Notes: generated by a model not told the origin, from the sequence alone. A DNA stretch of 64,000 bases from Protonemura montana (GCA_947568835.1 OX387610.1:12257001-12321000), one strand, 5' to 3'; counted from the first letter of the stretch, positions 33,505-45,510 are shown. Translations and numbers: made by a program.

Positions 33505-34130
33505 ACAGATGTCCTTTTAAACAAACCTCTACTTTTAAATAATTATGTTTCAAAATATATTGATGAAGATAATTTGAGAGTAAACGATCTCATATGCGAG
33601 TAACCTGCAGAAAATAACGAAATTAAATTTCGTACGACGGTGACTTTCGCTCAACGGCATCTTGCGGCTCCCTCCATTTTTGTCGGTAAAGTAGTCATTT
33701 GTCGGCCATCTTTAGCGCAGAAACTCGAACATTAATGTTTTCTTTCTACGTGTAACCTGCACACTCGACGCTTTTAGTTAAAAAGTAGCCAGCACCGAAC
33801 ACTACAACAAACTTGTGATAGAAGTCGCAAAATTCTGCTTTTGACAAAAACTTTTTAAACTGGGTTTTGAATGCTAAGTGAAGAACAACCAAATTTCTCG
33901 AGGGTGAAAGTAGTTGGAAATAACAAAAGAACCACACAAAAAAATGTCAAAATCTGGAAAATTGTCAGAACTACTTTCACCTTGGACTAAGTAACAGGCA
34001 TAAGTTACGAAACGTTGGGAAATTAAGTTGCTTTTCGCTTAGCATTCAAAACCCAGCTTTAGTAATATTTTTTTTAAAACTAGTGCTAAGGTTAGATAAA
34101 GTACACAAGAGTCTAAAAACCAAAATAAGA
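33505..34130. repeat. IR-2 fragment followed by a MITE-1 copy, downstream of the SUN gene
   Basis: From 33505 to 33785 the sequence matches one arm and interior of the element at 13331 (TTTTGTCGGTAAAGTAGTCA, TTGTCGGCCATCTTTAGCGC). A MITE-1 copy follows at 33848-34130, with GGGTTTTGAATGCTAAGTGA on the left and GCTTAGCATTCAAAACCCAG on the right, and the linker GAAATAACAAAAGAACC. From 34131 to 34628 nothing is recognised. Confidence 0.7.
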
Positions 34131-34628
34131 TTCTGCTTCCTCATGGCTCGAATTTGAAATACGATACTTAAGTTTTTTACGTCGCAAGCATGTCAGCGAG
34201 GTTCTGCCAAATCTTAGAGGCACTGGATAGTAATTATGTTTGCACCTGTTATAGAATTGTTATAAAAAAAAATCAGTGAAAGTTTGCATCACAAATCACA
34301 GCCGGTACGCAGAAAATGCTTTTTGCCCGAAAGTCATGAAGCAGCACTAACCGACCGCTAATCGTCCGTTAGCAAGCCGACGGCGTGGTTGCCATGGGTT
34401 ACCACCTAGAAGTACAATTGTAACGACATTGTGATATCGCGGCCTTGTGGGGCCGTCGTTTAGTCGACTAACACCGCCATTTGTATTCTATTATTATTTT
34501 GTTAATAAACGTTTTCACGGCAGACTGTGTTTCTTTCTTGTCTTGCAGATTCAAGATTTCTTCCTTTCCATTGAATCTTCCTTTCAAGATTTCCAATGTA
34601 CTCAGATGAAGCTGTTTTTTTTTTCAGC

Positions 34629-36045
34629 TTAGAGAAAGAAACGATGATCTCAAAGTACTTAAGGTACCACCTAAAGAGAAATGAAATATTAGTTCCGGAA
34701 CAACATGGCTTCAGAGCACAATACTCATGCGACTCACAACTAGTAGGGCTAGTACAGGAACTATCTGAAATCATAGACAAGAGAGGGGAAGTAGATGCAG
34801 TCCTAATTGACTTTGCAAAAGCTTTTGATGTGGTCCCTCATGCAGGTCTTATGGAAAAAGTTAGGAAAATAGGAATTGATGAAAGAGTGGCGAGATGGAT
34901 ACAGGAATGGCTGACAGGGAGATCCCAAAAAGTACTTGTAGAGGGACAGTACTCAAATGACATACTAGTCACGTCAGGCGTGCCGCAGGGCAGCGTCCTC
35001 GGGCCACTGTTGTTCCTGATATACATCAATGACATAGGAGGTAATGGAGAATGTCGTATGAGGCTATTTGCGGATGACTGTATAGTATACCAGGAAATAA
35101 AAGATCCAAGAGACCACGTTGTCCTGCAGAGGTACCTCATACAGATAGAGCAATGGGTACAAAGGAACAAGATGAAATTAAATAACTCAAAGAGCCAGCT
35201 GATCAAATTCACCAATAAAAGGGAAACTAGTTGTAATTTCTACCAGTACAAACTCAACGACGAAGTAATTCCATACACAAAGAGCTGTAAATACCTAGGT
35301 GTGACCCTTACAAACAATCTCCACTGGGGGGAACATATAAAAAATGTTGTCAGCAAAGGAAAGAGAAGTTTAAACTTTGTGATGAGGAACCTGAAGGGAG
35401 CAAGCACAAAAGTAAGAAGTAAGGCATACACAGCTATGGTCAGACCGATACTAGAGTATGCCTCATCGACATGGGACCCTCACACCCAAATCCTCAAAGA
35501 TGTAATTGAAAGACTCCAGCGGAAGGCTGCAAGGAGGGTTCTCAATAAATATGGGCCCAGACAGAGTCCAACCGAAATGATTAAGGCTTTGGGGTGGGCA
35601 ACACTAGAAAGAAGGAGGGCACTTAGCAAAATAAGGAACCTACATAAGTCAATGGTAGGGTATGCTGGCTGGCAGGAGATTGGGCAGCAGCTGATCAGGG
35701 CTACACGCACTGGAAGGAAGGACCACTGTTTTAAGCTACAGGAGAATGGATATAAGACCAACATCGGAAAGTTTGCGTTTATTCCGACAGCAGCCAAACA
35801 GTGGAACGACCTACCAGAGAGGGTGGTTAGCCCGTGGCCAGATACAGCCAAACTCCTGAAAGCCAGACTGAGAGAACTAGAACTAGAAACTATTATTGAA
35901 TGACAAATTACTATGTTTGATCTTATATATTATCACCAAAAAATTGTATGAAGGAGTGGATCAGATATGTTATCTCTATATTATTTGTACCATATGTTAA
36001 AAGAAAAACAAATAAATTAAATTAAATAAATAAATAATAAAATGC
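34629..36045 (+). mobile_element. CR1/jockey-like non-LTR retrotransposon, 5'-truncated, reverse transcriptase frame intact to its stop
   Basis: A single frame runs to TGA at 35901-35903 (about 424 codons from 34629). It has reverse transcriptase motifs in order: HGFRAQYSCDSQL, DFAKAFDVVPH, SGVPQGSVLGPLLFLIYIND, the catalytic LFADD (FADD in place of YADD), KLNNSKSQLIKF, KYLGVTLTNNLHW, then the thumb and C-terminal region ending AAKQWNDLPERVV. The endonuclease and any first ORF are missing, so it cannot move alone. The 3' UTR is short and ends in an (AAAT)n tail at ~36005-36045. Because no stop or frameshift has accumulated, the copy is young. The 5' boundary is placed where RT homology fades; the upstream ATG at 34596 belongs to flanking DNA. 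Confidence 0.9.
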
Positions 36046-36968
36046 ATTAATCTTTCCATGGGTCAAAAGTTGCGTCGAGAGGATTGCAATAGGAATTGGT
36101 GTGTAAACGAACATTATTGATAGAAGAGAGTAAATATCGGACTGATCTTGCCTTGCAGAAATTGGAATAAGAATAAATACTATGGTTTTATTTTTTGTTT
36201 AAATTTTGAATTTGATATTAAATGCTCTGGCTGGCAGGGTGAAGTTATTGCCACTTTTTGTTTTGCCCGTGGAACTGCAGGCTTCTGTTTTTAAATGGCA
36301 ATGAAGCATTTAAAAACATAAATAAGTAGTAAGAAACCGATCTTTATCACAATACACGTGTACTTTATACAGAGAAACATGTCAATATTTGGGGAAGATG
36401 TTAAGACATTCTTGGATCGTACAGGTGTTTTGTATTTAGGCGGCCGCGTCATCTGTCCGAAGTTTTTGCAAGTTTTCATGGAAGAAAATCGGTTTGTGGC
36501 ACAACAATTGTGATGTTCCGCGTGTGTGAATTTTGTTTTTCTTATTTCCGTGACCTTTAAAAGTGCGAACATTTAGTGAAAACCTTAGGCCCCTTCTCGT
36601 GACAGGTAATTTCAAATATAAATTACTAGAAAATATCTCCATAATTTATAGTTCCTTAACTAAACAATCTCGTGAGCACTTTTTGAAGGTACTTCAATAC
36701 TGCGATTTTCGAACGCCTCGCGGCTTTTGAGTGTAAAACCGTTGGTAAAACCGTCGAGTTATCGCGCTACATCTCGTTCTTGCATTACCCGCGAGATGTC
36801 GCAAGTGTTACATCGGTGTCTGTTTCTTCTACAGCCAATCTTAGCTGCGTCGCCAGTTTTGTAAGCTATTTTGCTCTCTGCACTTACTCCTATTACTGCT
36901 CTCAAACAATTTCTATCCCTGCACATGTTTAGTTACTATAATTCCATTCACAGGTCATTGAATCATTT
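36046..36968. other. Intergenic DNA, nothing recognised
   Basis: AT-rich sequence with several short open frames and no splice-supported coding signal or known repeat. Confidence 0.4.
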
Positions 36969-37178
36969 TCAATAGTCTGAACAAGGTTTCTCTCCAACCC
37001 GTCGTGCCGGGCCATTATTTTTAGGAAATATAATTTTTACAGAAGATAACTCAGATTTTAAACTAGCAAAACCTTCCAACCAGCCATCTTCGTTGACCTT
37101 TATGTCAAAACTTGTCTTAATTCGTTCCACGATTTGAGATCGAAGCCCTTCTGTCAATAACCCCGGACACATTAAAAT
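36969..37178 (-). CDS. Possible terminal exon or small gene, unknown protein
   Basis: The minus strand has a good acceptor (AAGGTTCCTTTTAG, plus ~37179-37192) and then a frame ILMCPGLLTEGLRSQIVERI, continuing KTSFDIKVNEDGWLEG to CSDY and TGA at 36969. It is 69 codons with mixed, non-repetitive composition and few rare features, which looks more coding-like than neighbouring open frames. I do not recognise it. No upstream exon was found in the following 1 kb. It could be a fragment of a processed gene or chance. Confidence 0.25.
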   Translation of the reverse strand: MLMCPGLLTEGLRSQIVERIKTSFDIKVNEDGWLEGFASLKSELSSVKIIFPKNNGPARRVGEKPCSDY

Positions 37179-37289
37179 CTAAAAGGAACCTTGCACACAG
37201 TCGCTCTGTAGGGCTGCTACAGTACCCGTTTAGCGTGCTCAAGCTGGTGATTCTGACCCTTATCGCCGATGCGCTGGTTTTTTTATTTG

Positions 37290-37700
37290 ATTTGTTTTAT
37301 TTTCCTATAGACATTTACATTGTAATTGTGTAGGCATCGTCTGTTATATATATGTATATGCAGTATTTACAAGTATTACATATTTTACATCATTTACATC
37401 ATGGTTTGTAAAAGGGGAAAAGAGGGAAGGAAGGGAGAGGAGAGAAGTGGGTTAGGATTCGAGGCATTCACGCAAGGTGTAGAATGAGTTTTCTATAACG
37501 GTAGGATTTTAGGGTGTGCGTAAATGAGGACTTCGTCGGAGAGTTTTTAATATTACTAGTTTGTTGTAGAGGACGGTGCAAGTGAAGAGTGGGCTATTTT
37601 CAAATGAAGAGTGGGAATGGGCAGGGACTTTGAGCGCGTTGCTTTGTCTAGTCGGGTATTTGTGAATATCAGAGTTTAGGATAAAGAGCTCGGGAAGGAT
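37290..37700 (-). mobile_element. Decayed non-LTR retrotransposon 3' end
   Basis: On the minus strand a broken frame reads DIHKYPTRQSNALKVPAHSH, then NSPLFTCTVLYNKL, matching the H-Y-x-TR … SP … YNKLP pattern of LINE C-termini. A frameshift leads to SYRYRKLILHLA then a stop. It is a different family from the intact element at 34629. Confidence 0.6.
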
Positions 37701-38336
37701 TTAAAGCAACCAGGCTTTGTATTATAACAAACTGGGATAGAAGCCCGTATGGCCGTCGCGGGCTCACTCTATTGTTGATATAACATTAATACAAAACGTC
37801 ACTTAAGAAGACAACTGTACAGTCTTTCAAGATAGAAACATGTAGTTTGCTTCATTCGTAAGAGCACAACATTTTCTGATAATTTGATCCAAAAATATTT
37901 TCTCGGTTTTGATTCTAAGGAATTTTGAAACGATTTTACATTTAAAATTCTCACTCACAGGTGGCTGAACGGCAGCCATAATATAGTAATTAATTAAAAT
38001 AATCCAATATGCACGCCTCCCTCGCCCCTCGCATGAAGGCGACGCCATGACAGCTCAAAGAGCGGCCATTGGTCGGGCAAAAAACAGAGTGATTGATTTC
38101 CCTAATCTCGCCCGATCTCGATATCGCCTACGATCGAGATTAAAAGGGACTTGATTGATTCGATAATCATAGCATGGTTGGCGTTCTCTACGTCATTAAT
38201 AACACAACTAACAGGTGGTTCGTCGTACCGATTTACACTCTGGCGTGGATCATGCGTGTAGGCACTGAACGATGTTGGAATCCGTGCAAGCAGTTATTTG
38301 GTACGATTTAAACCTCATAGAAAGACATTACTCGTT
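37701..38336. other. Intergenic DNA, nothing recognised
   Basis: No coding or repeat structure is supported. A SINE-1 type tail (AACAGTGCGTCGTTAAACACC) occurs at 38340-38360, so an old SINE may end there. Confidence 0.4.
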
Positions 38337-38536
38337 AAAAACAGTGCGTCGTTAAACACCACTAAAAAATAGACGTCTTGGCTGAGCAAAGACGGCATCC
38401 ACTGTCTCTCAGAGCCATGCACCGTAAGATCCGCAAATGGGAGTATTTTTGTTGCTACGAAGGTCCTGGAAGGTCCGGGTTCGTACCCAACGAACTCCAG
38501 ACAAGGCTGGAACATAAGAGCCACGTTTGGCAGGGT

Positions 38537-38945
38537 GGGTTCTTGGCATGCTGCAAGCACAGCCATGGTGTGGTTCATACACCACGACCTCCAGGCAAGG
38601 CTGGGACACGAGGCATGGGGACAGGATCCACGTCAGGCAGGGCGCGATGGGACAGGGCGGGTTCTTGGCACGCTGCAAGCACAGCCATGTTGTGGTTCAT
38701 ACCCCACGATCTCCAGACAAGACTGGGACACGAGGCATGGCGACAGGATCCACGTTAGGCAGGGCGCGATGGGACAGGGTGGGTTCTTGGCACGCTGCAA
38801 GCACAGCCATGTTGTGGTTCATACCCCACGACCTCCAGACAAGACTGGGACACGAGACATGGGGACAGGATCCACGGGACAGGGTGGGTTCTTGGCACAC
38901 TGCCACCTCCACCTCCACCTCCAGACAAGACTAGGGGACACGTGT
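38537..38945. repeat. 122-bp minisatellite, about 3.4 copies
   Basis: Units start at GGGTTCTTGGCA at 38537, 38659, 38781 and 38886. The last full period is 105 bp because of an internal deletion. Each contains CTGCAAGCACAGCCATG and CCACGACCTCCAGACAAG. The overlapping open frames on both strands here come from the repeat and are not genes. Confidence 0.85.
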
Positions 38946-39214
38946 CATGAAACATTCCAGTAGTTTGCCTTGACATTCGCCAGCCGAACTTTGGTGACAC
39001 TAGCGCCCCGCGGGTTGACGAATGGTACTTGCAACCCGATAGCCACGGCTTAGTGGAGATTACCTCAACTTCCATAGTGATCGATGTCTTCATTTGGTCG
39101 TGCCGGTGTCTAAACTCGGTGACGTCTTGAGAAGCAACCGAAGATATTTCAGATTTTACAAGTTGTCCTTGCGTTTTAACTTCGACTTTAGCCTACAAGT
39201 CCCTGCTATTGTAC

Positions 39215-39675
39215 AGCTCAAGTTAGCAACACTGCGCTGGGTTAGGTATTGGATGAGTGACCATCATACACATGACCAGTTCTGTTCGGGAGAGAGGTTG
39301 GAGGGATGAAAGTTTAGCAACACTGCGCTGGGTCAGGTATTGGATGAGTGACCATCATACACATGACCAGTTCTGTTCGGGAGAGAGGTTGGAGGGATGA
39401 AAGTTAAGCAACACTGCGCTGGGTCAGGTATTGGATGAGTGACCATCATACACATGACCAGTTATGTTCGGGAGAGAGGTTGGAGGGAATGAAGATACTA
39501 CAGCAACTTTATTCGCCTTGCTTATCAACCTCTCGACAGCATGGATTTGTGGAGTAATCCTGTTGTTCGCGTTGTACCGTTCTTCGGAAGGTACGTTAAG
39601 TCGGTGGTCCCCTTGGTGCTCTTTCTCTGCTTGCAACGGAGTGTTTTCAGTCGTGTACACCTCTTTAAGCGGTGA
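39215..39675 (+). mobile_element. SINE-1 copy with three 91-bp units
   Basis: Units begin AGTTAGCAACACTGCGCTGG and repeat with GTCAGGTATTGGATGAGTGA and CCAGTTCTGTTCGGGAGAGA. The body follows from 39495 (TTCGCCTTGCTTATCAACCT, CTGTTGTTCGCGTTGTACCG) and stops at ~39640 without the usual tail. Confidence 0.85.
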
Positions 39676-40029
39676 TCACTCATAGCCGCGAATCACAGCT
39701 TGGTCGATCTCTCGACGGGACGCCAGGACCGGTCACAACAAGGCGGTGATTTGTGCGCCTGCGTCGACGGACACCGATTTAGCAACAAGTCAGAGTTGTT
39801 TAATATTGGTGTTTAACGACGTTTTTTTTTTCACGTCGTTTTGACGCTCGCCGAATTCGATTCTGGTCGTTTGTTGTTTTTATCATTATGACGGCACCGC
39901 CAAATGGAATTGCTTTTTTCTTGGTTTAAAGTGAGGGTGCGAAATTCGTGATTTCTGGTCCAGAAAGGCATCAACATGGCGCATACAGAATTCGGAACGC
40001 GTTTTGCACTTACAGAGTAACAGATTTTA

Positions 40030-40191
40030 TGATGGTTTTTAGACTCATGTCTACTTGATTTATCCTTAGCACTAGTTTTAAGAAAAACTATTTGAACTGG
40101 GTTTTGAATGCTAAGTAAAGGGCTACTAAATTACGTAATTTAGTAGCCCTTTACTTAGCATTCAAAACCCAGTTCAAATAGTTTTTCTTAA
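40030..40191. mobile_element. MITE-1 copy containing a perfect 114-bp palindrome
   Basis: Bases 40078-40134 are the exact reverse complement of 40135-40191, with no loop (centre TTAC|GTAA). The left outer arm (GGTTTTTAGACTCATGTCTA, CCTTAGCACTAGTT) is present at 40030-40077, but the right one is missing. The arm is the same as in other MITE-1 copies. Confidence 0.9.
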
Positions 40192-40217
40192 GAAATTTAA
40201 TATTTTGTGTCCGCACA

Positions 40218-40437
40218 TCTGTTGTCCAGCTCTCGTGCTGTTGTCCAGCCCTCGTGCTGTTGTCCAGCCATCGTGCTGTTGTCCAGCCCTCGTTCTGTTG
40301 TCCAGCCCTCGTGCTGTTGTCCAGCCCTCGTGCTGTTGTCCACCCCTCGTGCTTTTGTCCATCCCTCGTGCTGTTGTCCAGCCATCGTGCTGTTGTCCAG
40401 CCCTCGAGCTGTTGTCCATCCTTCGAGCTGTTCAAGT
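40218..40437. repeat. 19-bp minisatellite, about 11 copies
   Basis: The unit is CTCGTGCTGTTGTCCAGCC with scattered single-base changes (CCATCG, CTTTTGTCC). As 19 is not a multiple of 3, every strand and frame shows similar Cys/Ser/Leu-rich open frames, which are artefacts. It begins 27 bp after the MITE-1 palindrome. Confidence 0.95.
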
Positions 40438-43400
40438 TACGATATGCTATCATTTATTGGTTTCCTCTGATAGCAAATCAGGCAACACTGGCGACCAAAT
40501 CAAATTACAAAGCATCGACATAAAAAAAAAAGTGTCTAATAATCTACCGGAATTATTTCCATTTCGTCTCGCTAGCAACGTGTTAGGAAAGATATGCAAA
40601 GGTTTTGAGCGGCCATCTCCTAGCAAACATGGCGGTCATTAATATAGCTGTATTAGAAAACTATGCACCTATCCTTTTTTCGGTCAAATGTCGACTCCAC
40701 CCAGAGCCAAATTTGTTTTTAATTGAGTATTTCATTAGCGTAGAAAGCAAAACGTATCGACTACGAGAAATGTCACTTTATTTTTCATAAAAAATTAAAA
40801 AATGCACACAATAAAGAAATCATTAAAAAAATCAATAAAGAGATTAAAATACACGCAACGGTTATTTATGTCTGGAATTATTTTCTCTAAACTCGAAAAG
40901 CAGTTTACGATTTAAATCATGTATGTTCAAATTTGAAACGGAGATTAGCACAAAGAGAAAACATTGACAGCAACAAAATGAAATTTGTTTAATGAGGCAG
41001 ATCAGTGTTTTCTTGAATATATGCCCCGTTTAGAATATAATTTTTTTTTTATAAAAATCAGTTTCAGCAGACTTTATGTCGATGTCTGTAGCCTTCTAGA
41101 GTCTTAATTTCTAAGCCTCCTCAAAACCTTTATCTATCGAAACTAAATGCCAGAAGCATGCGTACATCGACCCTGCAAAGTCAATTGGTTTCAAATAAGC
41201 TTGTTATTAATGAGATTGTCAGGGTCGATTAATTAACGGCCAGTCTGCGTTCGGCAGTCGGCTTTGTATGCGTCTCAACGTGCCAAACAAATCAATCAAG
41301 AAGGCTATGGACAAAGAGTGGCCATCTCCAAGCTATGGGCGCCATATTGGCACGGACAGAGAGCGGCTACAGTTGTCTTAGTTGCCACAACCTGGTGGAC
41401 TCTGACTACACATTGCCAACTTTAGAATGCAAAATAAAGCCAGTCTTCACCGGGGAGTTTGAAAATTAACCAGAAAATTATGATCAAACAATGCATTATG
41501 CACTTAAATTCTTTCTGAATTTATCAGTTTATTTAAGTGAAATTAATTCTATTGAAAAATAAGAACTTAAATGCAAAACTAAAAGTCCTAATGGCTTCTG
41601 CTAAATACCTACCGTACACTGGCGGCTTCTAGTAATGGCTGCCAAATGCAGTTTGCAAGCTTGGTTTCCTGCCAAAACCTGATAAAAGTTAAAAGTAATC
41701 AAAAATATATTAATTTTAACTTTGGTTGATTAACATTTATTGTTTTTCATTAAATATTTTGTTTTCCTGAAATTATTATATGTTTCAACCAAAGAAAAGC
41801 ATTATTTTGTTGCTTTTAAATCGGGTAGTTAACAGTAGCATCATGGTGTCATATTTTCCTGGTTGGTACAAGCACCCCAGAAAGTGGCAAACTCAAATTA
41901 ATCCTAGTGTACCTGCATGCAATGCCCGCCATATTGGCACTAGGACACGGGCACTTGGCCACTCTATGACTTGAGAAACTCACCGACGTGTTCGACTTGA
42001 AATGCCGGGGGCAGTTCCCGTGCGGACAAATTGCTCGTAAATAAAACCACTTGTAATCACCATGAGTAATAACTGCGTGTAATGTAATCAATCACAGATT
42101 GATGTTAGTAACTTTATGATTGCCCTTACGAGTGATGCATAGTATAAGTTTTACATCATCAGCATATGCAAGAATACTGAGTTTGACATTTTGTTGCCTT
42201 ATTTTTAAAGAAATCCTTTTCTGTTTTGAGGGGAAGTGAAGGTGCTCAGGTTTTTGTGATACTTCCCTTCATTTTTTAAAGTAATTTAGGGTAATTTAGG
42301 AAACAACAATTTAGTAATAATTTAGTAATTTAGGGTATAAGTAATTTAGTAATTTTAGGGATGGTTTCATGATATTTCAGGGATTTTTTAGAGACGTTTT
42401 ACGGATGATTTCAGGATATTTCTTCTGGTATTTTGGTATATTCAAGGCATTTTTTGAAGTTTTTTTAGGATATTTCTTCGATATTTAGCTATACAGACAA
42501 AAATTATTTTTGAGAGGGTTCAGATATGTTTTTGCCGATACCTAGCAATATTTATATAAGGTTTTCCTGATGTTATGATACATTTTGTGAATGGTTTAGT
42601 CGTCCCATGACTCTCTTGTGATGGTTTCTAGCTGGTAAACAGCAATGGCGCCCACCAAATGCACGCACACGCACGCTTTGTTTGCATTTTGTTTCTGTCG
42701 CTCTTCGGTCCCGCATCTTGCAGTCCCGCCCTCGACACACGGCCTTCCTAGGTGCACTCGGGCCAGTGTTTACTAACAAGGCGGTGTCTCCAGTGGTCAG
42801 AGGGCCATGTGGCCAGTGGCTAGCGGTCTCACTTAGATCCCTGCTTTAAAATAGTGAATTCATGCCAAATACATTTCCAGAAGACCTCAGACTTCTGGTA
42901 GTATTCTATAATGTTTAGTAAAACTGCTGGGGATTGAGTATTTTGCTGACTTAAGATTACATTTGGGAGAATTGGGGCCCCTTTTCTTTCAATTTGCTTC
43001 TCCTACTGCGGAAAAAAAAAGAGAAATGGATATTGTTATGCAAGTTTTGGCACCGTAGCCTTCTAAATGTATTTTCATCGTTCATCTTCAACGTTTTTAA
43101 CTCTTATCAATCTTACCTGAAAGGTAGGGTCATGTCTGATAAATTTGCTATTTTTCTTAATTGTTTCCTTGAAAATATGTATATTTAAAGTGTAAAAATA
43201 TAAATTTTAAAGTTATGGCAAAAGATGTATAGCTTCTACCAACTTTTTCTTCGTGCTTCGTGCCAAGGAAATAAATTTCCAAGCGTGTACAAAATCTAAA
43301 ATGATTTGCAAGATATCAGCAACCAGAAAGAAAGAAAGCTCCTTTGCAATTCCCACGGCTCAGTCTGTGACAGCGCCTCCAGTGGTCGGTCCTTGCGGTG

Positions 43401-43570
43401 AGCCACTGCACACTAAAGTGCCACACAGGAATCTAAAGGGGCGAGTTGAGAAGGCAGCGCCCAGAAAACAAACAGACGCGTAGGAACCAGAAGGCTGTGC
43501 TTGGCCATCGCGCTGCGTTCAGAAGCACTGCCGTCTGGTACGCTGACATGGATCTCTTTCACGTTGTTTG
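40438..43570. other. Intergenic DNA without recognised genes
   Basis: AT-rich with short chance frames. The word GCCATATTGGCAC, containing a CArG-type CCATATTGG, occurs twice (41343 and 41930) and hints at a dispersed repeat. A run of degenerate TAATTTAGGG-like words lies at 42265-42360. Confidence 0.4.
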
Positions 43571-43574
43571 CTGG

Positions 43575-43890
43575 GTTAAGCAACACTCAGGTGTGGTCAG
43601 GTGTTGGATGGGTGATCGTCATACACACGGCCAATTCTGTTCGGGAGAGAGGTTGGAGGGATGAAAGTTACTACAACACTGCGCTGAGTCAGGTATTGGA
43701 TGGGTGAACATCATACACATGACCAGTTCTGTTCGGGAGAGAGGTTGGAGGGATTGAAGTTAAGCAACACTGCGCGAGTCAGGTATTGAATGGGTGACCA
43801 TCATACACATGACCAGTTCTGTTCGGGAGAGAGATTGGAGGAATTGAAGTTAAGCAACACTGCGCCGCGTCAGGTGTTGGATGAGTGACC
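43575..43890 (+). mobile_element. SINE-1 copy, 5S-like units only
   Basis: Three to four ~91-bp units with GGTTAAGCAACACTCAGGTG, TTGGATGGGTGATCGTCATA and later TTGAAGTTAAGCAACACTGC. No body or tail is attached, so this is an end-deleted copy or an array remnant. Confidence 0.8.
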
Positions 43891-44214
43891 GCTTAGCGCT
43901 TGGCACACAGCTGTGGTTGTGTTGAAAGTGGTTTGGATGATAGATCCGGGTAGACCCATGCGTGCGTGATCACTTGGGTCATGACCCCGTCCCCCTGCCA
44001 CTCCACCAGCCCACGCCATACGCACGGCCGGGTCACGCCTGCAAGGAGCAAGTGAATTGTTGTTAGGAACCAGGAAGCGATCCGTGCGCCTTGATCTTTA
44101 AGTGATCTTACCTTCAAGATTTTACCTGTAGCAAAGCGCTGATAACTTGCAGTCAAGTTTGAACTTTGAAATGGACGGCTGAACCCTACAAAAACAAGGC
44201 TGCAAATTGGCGGG

Positions 44215-44490
44215 ATTTTAACAAAAACTATTTAAACTGGGTTTTGAATGCTAAGTGAAGAACAACTAAATTTCCCAACGTTTCGTTACTTGTACTGGTT
44301 TCTTCTTCAAGGGTTAGAGCAGTCGTAGAGTAAGAGCTGGACTGCTCTTACAAGGTATACAGGTACAAGTTACGAAACGTTGGGAAATTTAGTTGTCCTT
44401 TACTTAGCGTTCAAAACGCATTTTAAATAGGTTTTGTTAAAACTAGTGCTAAGGTTACATCAAGTAGACATGAGTCTAAAAACAATTATG
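44215..44490. mobile_element. MITE-1 copy
   Basis: Left arm TTTAAACTGGGTTTTGAATG, CTAAGTGAAGAACAACTAAA, mirrored by TTTAGTTGTCCTTTACTTAG. The centre has GGTTAGAGCAGTC and ACTGCTCTTAC words. The right outer arm is present (ACTAGTGCTAAGGTTACATC, GACATGAGTCTAAAAAC). Confidence 0.85.
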
Positions 44491-45104
44491 GCTATGTATG
44501 GCAAATTTGGTAGTAAAGTGAGTAAATTGTCCACACATTTCATTGTCGTGCCAATCTTATTATTTAGAAGTCGGCTTTTCAATGGCACGTTAAGAAATTA
44601 ACAATCCGTTACAAACAATAAAACATCATCTGATTAGCTGTTGTCAAGCAAATATCAAATTTACAGACTGTAAGGTTCGTAACGAACCACTGAAAATGTG
44701 GCTAACAGAGAAAGTTTTAAAATGTCCAATCAAAAAGTTAACTGCCTGTTAAATACTCATCTTCATGATCGCAGCCAATTTCCTTGTTGACATCCGGTTG
44801 CTATATTATGTTAATTAGAGAAGTTCCGCCCCTGGATTCCCCGGGCGCCAACCCAAAAAGTGTTTCCACGCAACGTGTTACGCACTAATTGGGTTTGAAA
44901 CGCACATTTGATCGCAAATAGATTACTGTGAGCTTCATCTCTGTGACCAGAGAGTCTCGCCGAGACGTAGGATGTCTCAAATACTACCAAAAACGCATTA
45001 AAACTTGAGTTTTTGCGGAAAAAACACTAACGAGCAGGTATTTTAGTAAATAAGTAGAGAAATAGAAAAATAGAAAATTAAAAAGAATCAAGAATTGGAT
45101 AAAC

Positions 45105-45510
45105 GTAGAGAGCGAAGCAAGGTATTTTATTATTATCAACACTAAAACCGTCTCAAAAATTGATGCCCAAATGGGGACTCGAATCTCGATCTCCACCCAT
45201 CGGGGGTGTTGCTCTAATCCATTGAGCTACTTGGACACTGGCTTTTTGAGACGATTTTAGTGTATTTGATAAAAATGACAGTTATGCAAGTCATTCTCAT
45301 TAAATACACTAAAATCGTCTCAAAAATCCAGTTTCTAAATAGCTCAATGGGTTAGAGCAACACCCGCGATAGGTGGAGTTCGAAGTTCGAGTCCGCGTTT
45401 GGACATCACTTTTTGAGACGGTTTTAGTGTTGATAATAATAAAATACCCCGCGCATTGCAAGCGTTTGCAATTTAAATAAAATTTCATCCTAAAGCGAAG
45501 CAAGGTTTTA
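45105..45510. mobile_element. tRNA-derived inverted dimer (TR-1), best-preserved copy
   Basis: Two tRNA-like halves face each other. The right half reads TAGCTCAATGGGTTAGAGC (A box, 45340-45358) and AGTTCGAGTCC (B box, 45384-45394). The left half is its inverted relative (GCTCTAATCCATTGAGCTAC). The outer ends are inverted copies of TTTGAGACGGTTTTAGTG, and inner ends ATACACTAAAATCGTCTC pair to a second hairpin. Flanks on both sides share TATTTTATTATTA and the segment CCCCGCGCATTGCAAGCGTT. Neither half is a plausible functional tRNA because the stems do not all pair. Confidence 0.8.

Noticed and set aside
34502..35851. Minus-strand open frames opposite the reverse transcriptase
   Set aside because: They are shadows of the intact plus-strand RT frame, which carries all catalytic motifs.
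38315..39093. Several 90-140 codon open frames on both strands
   Set aside because: Produced by the 122-bp tandem repeat; no coding support.
40151..40642. Cys/Ser/Leu-rich 80-145 codon frames
   Set aside because: Produced by the 19-bp tandem repeat, open in all frames.
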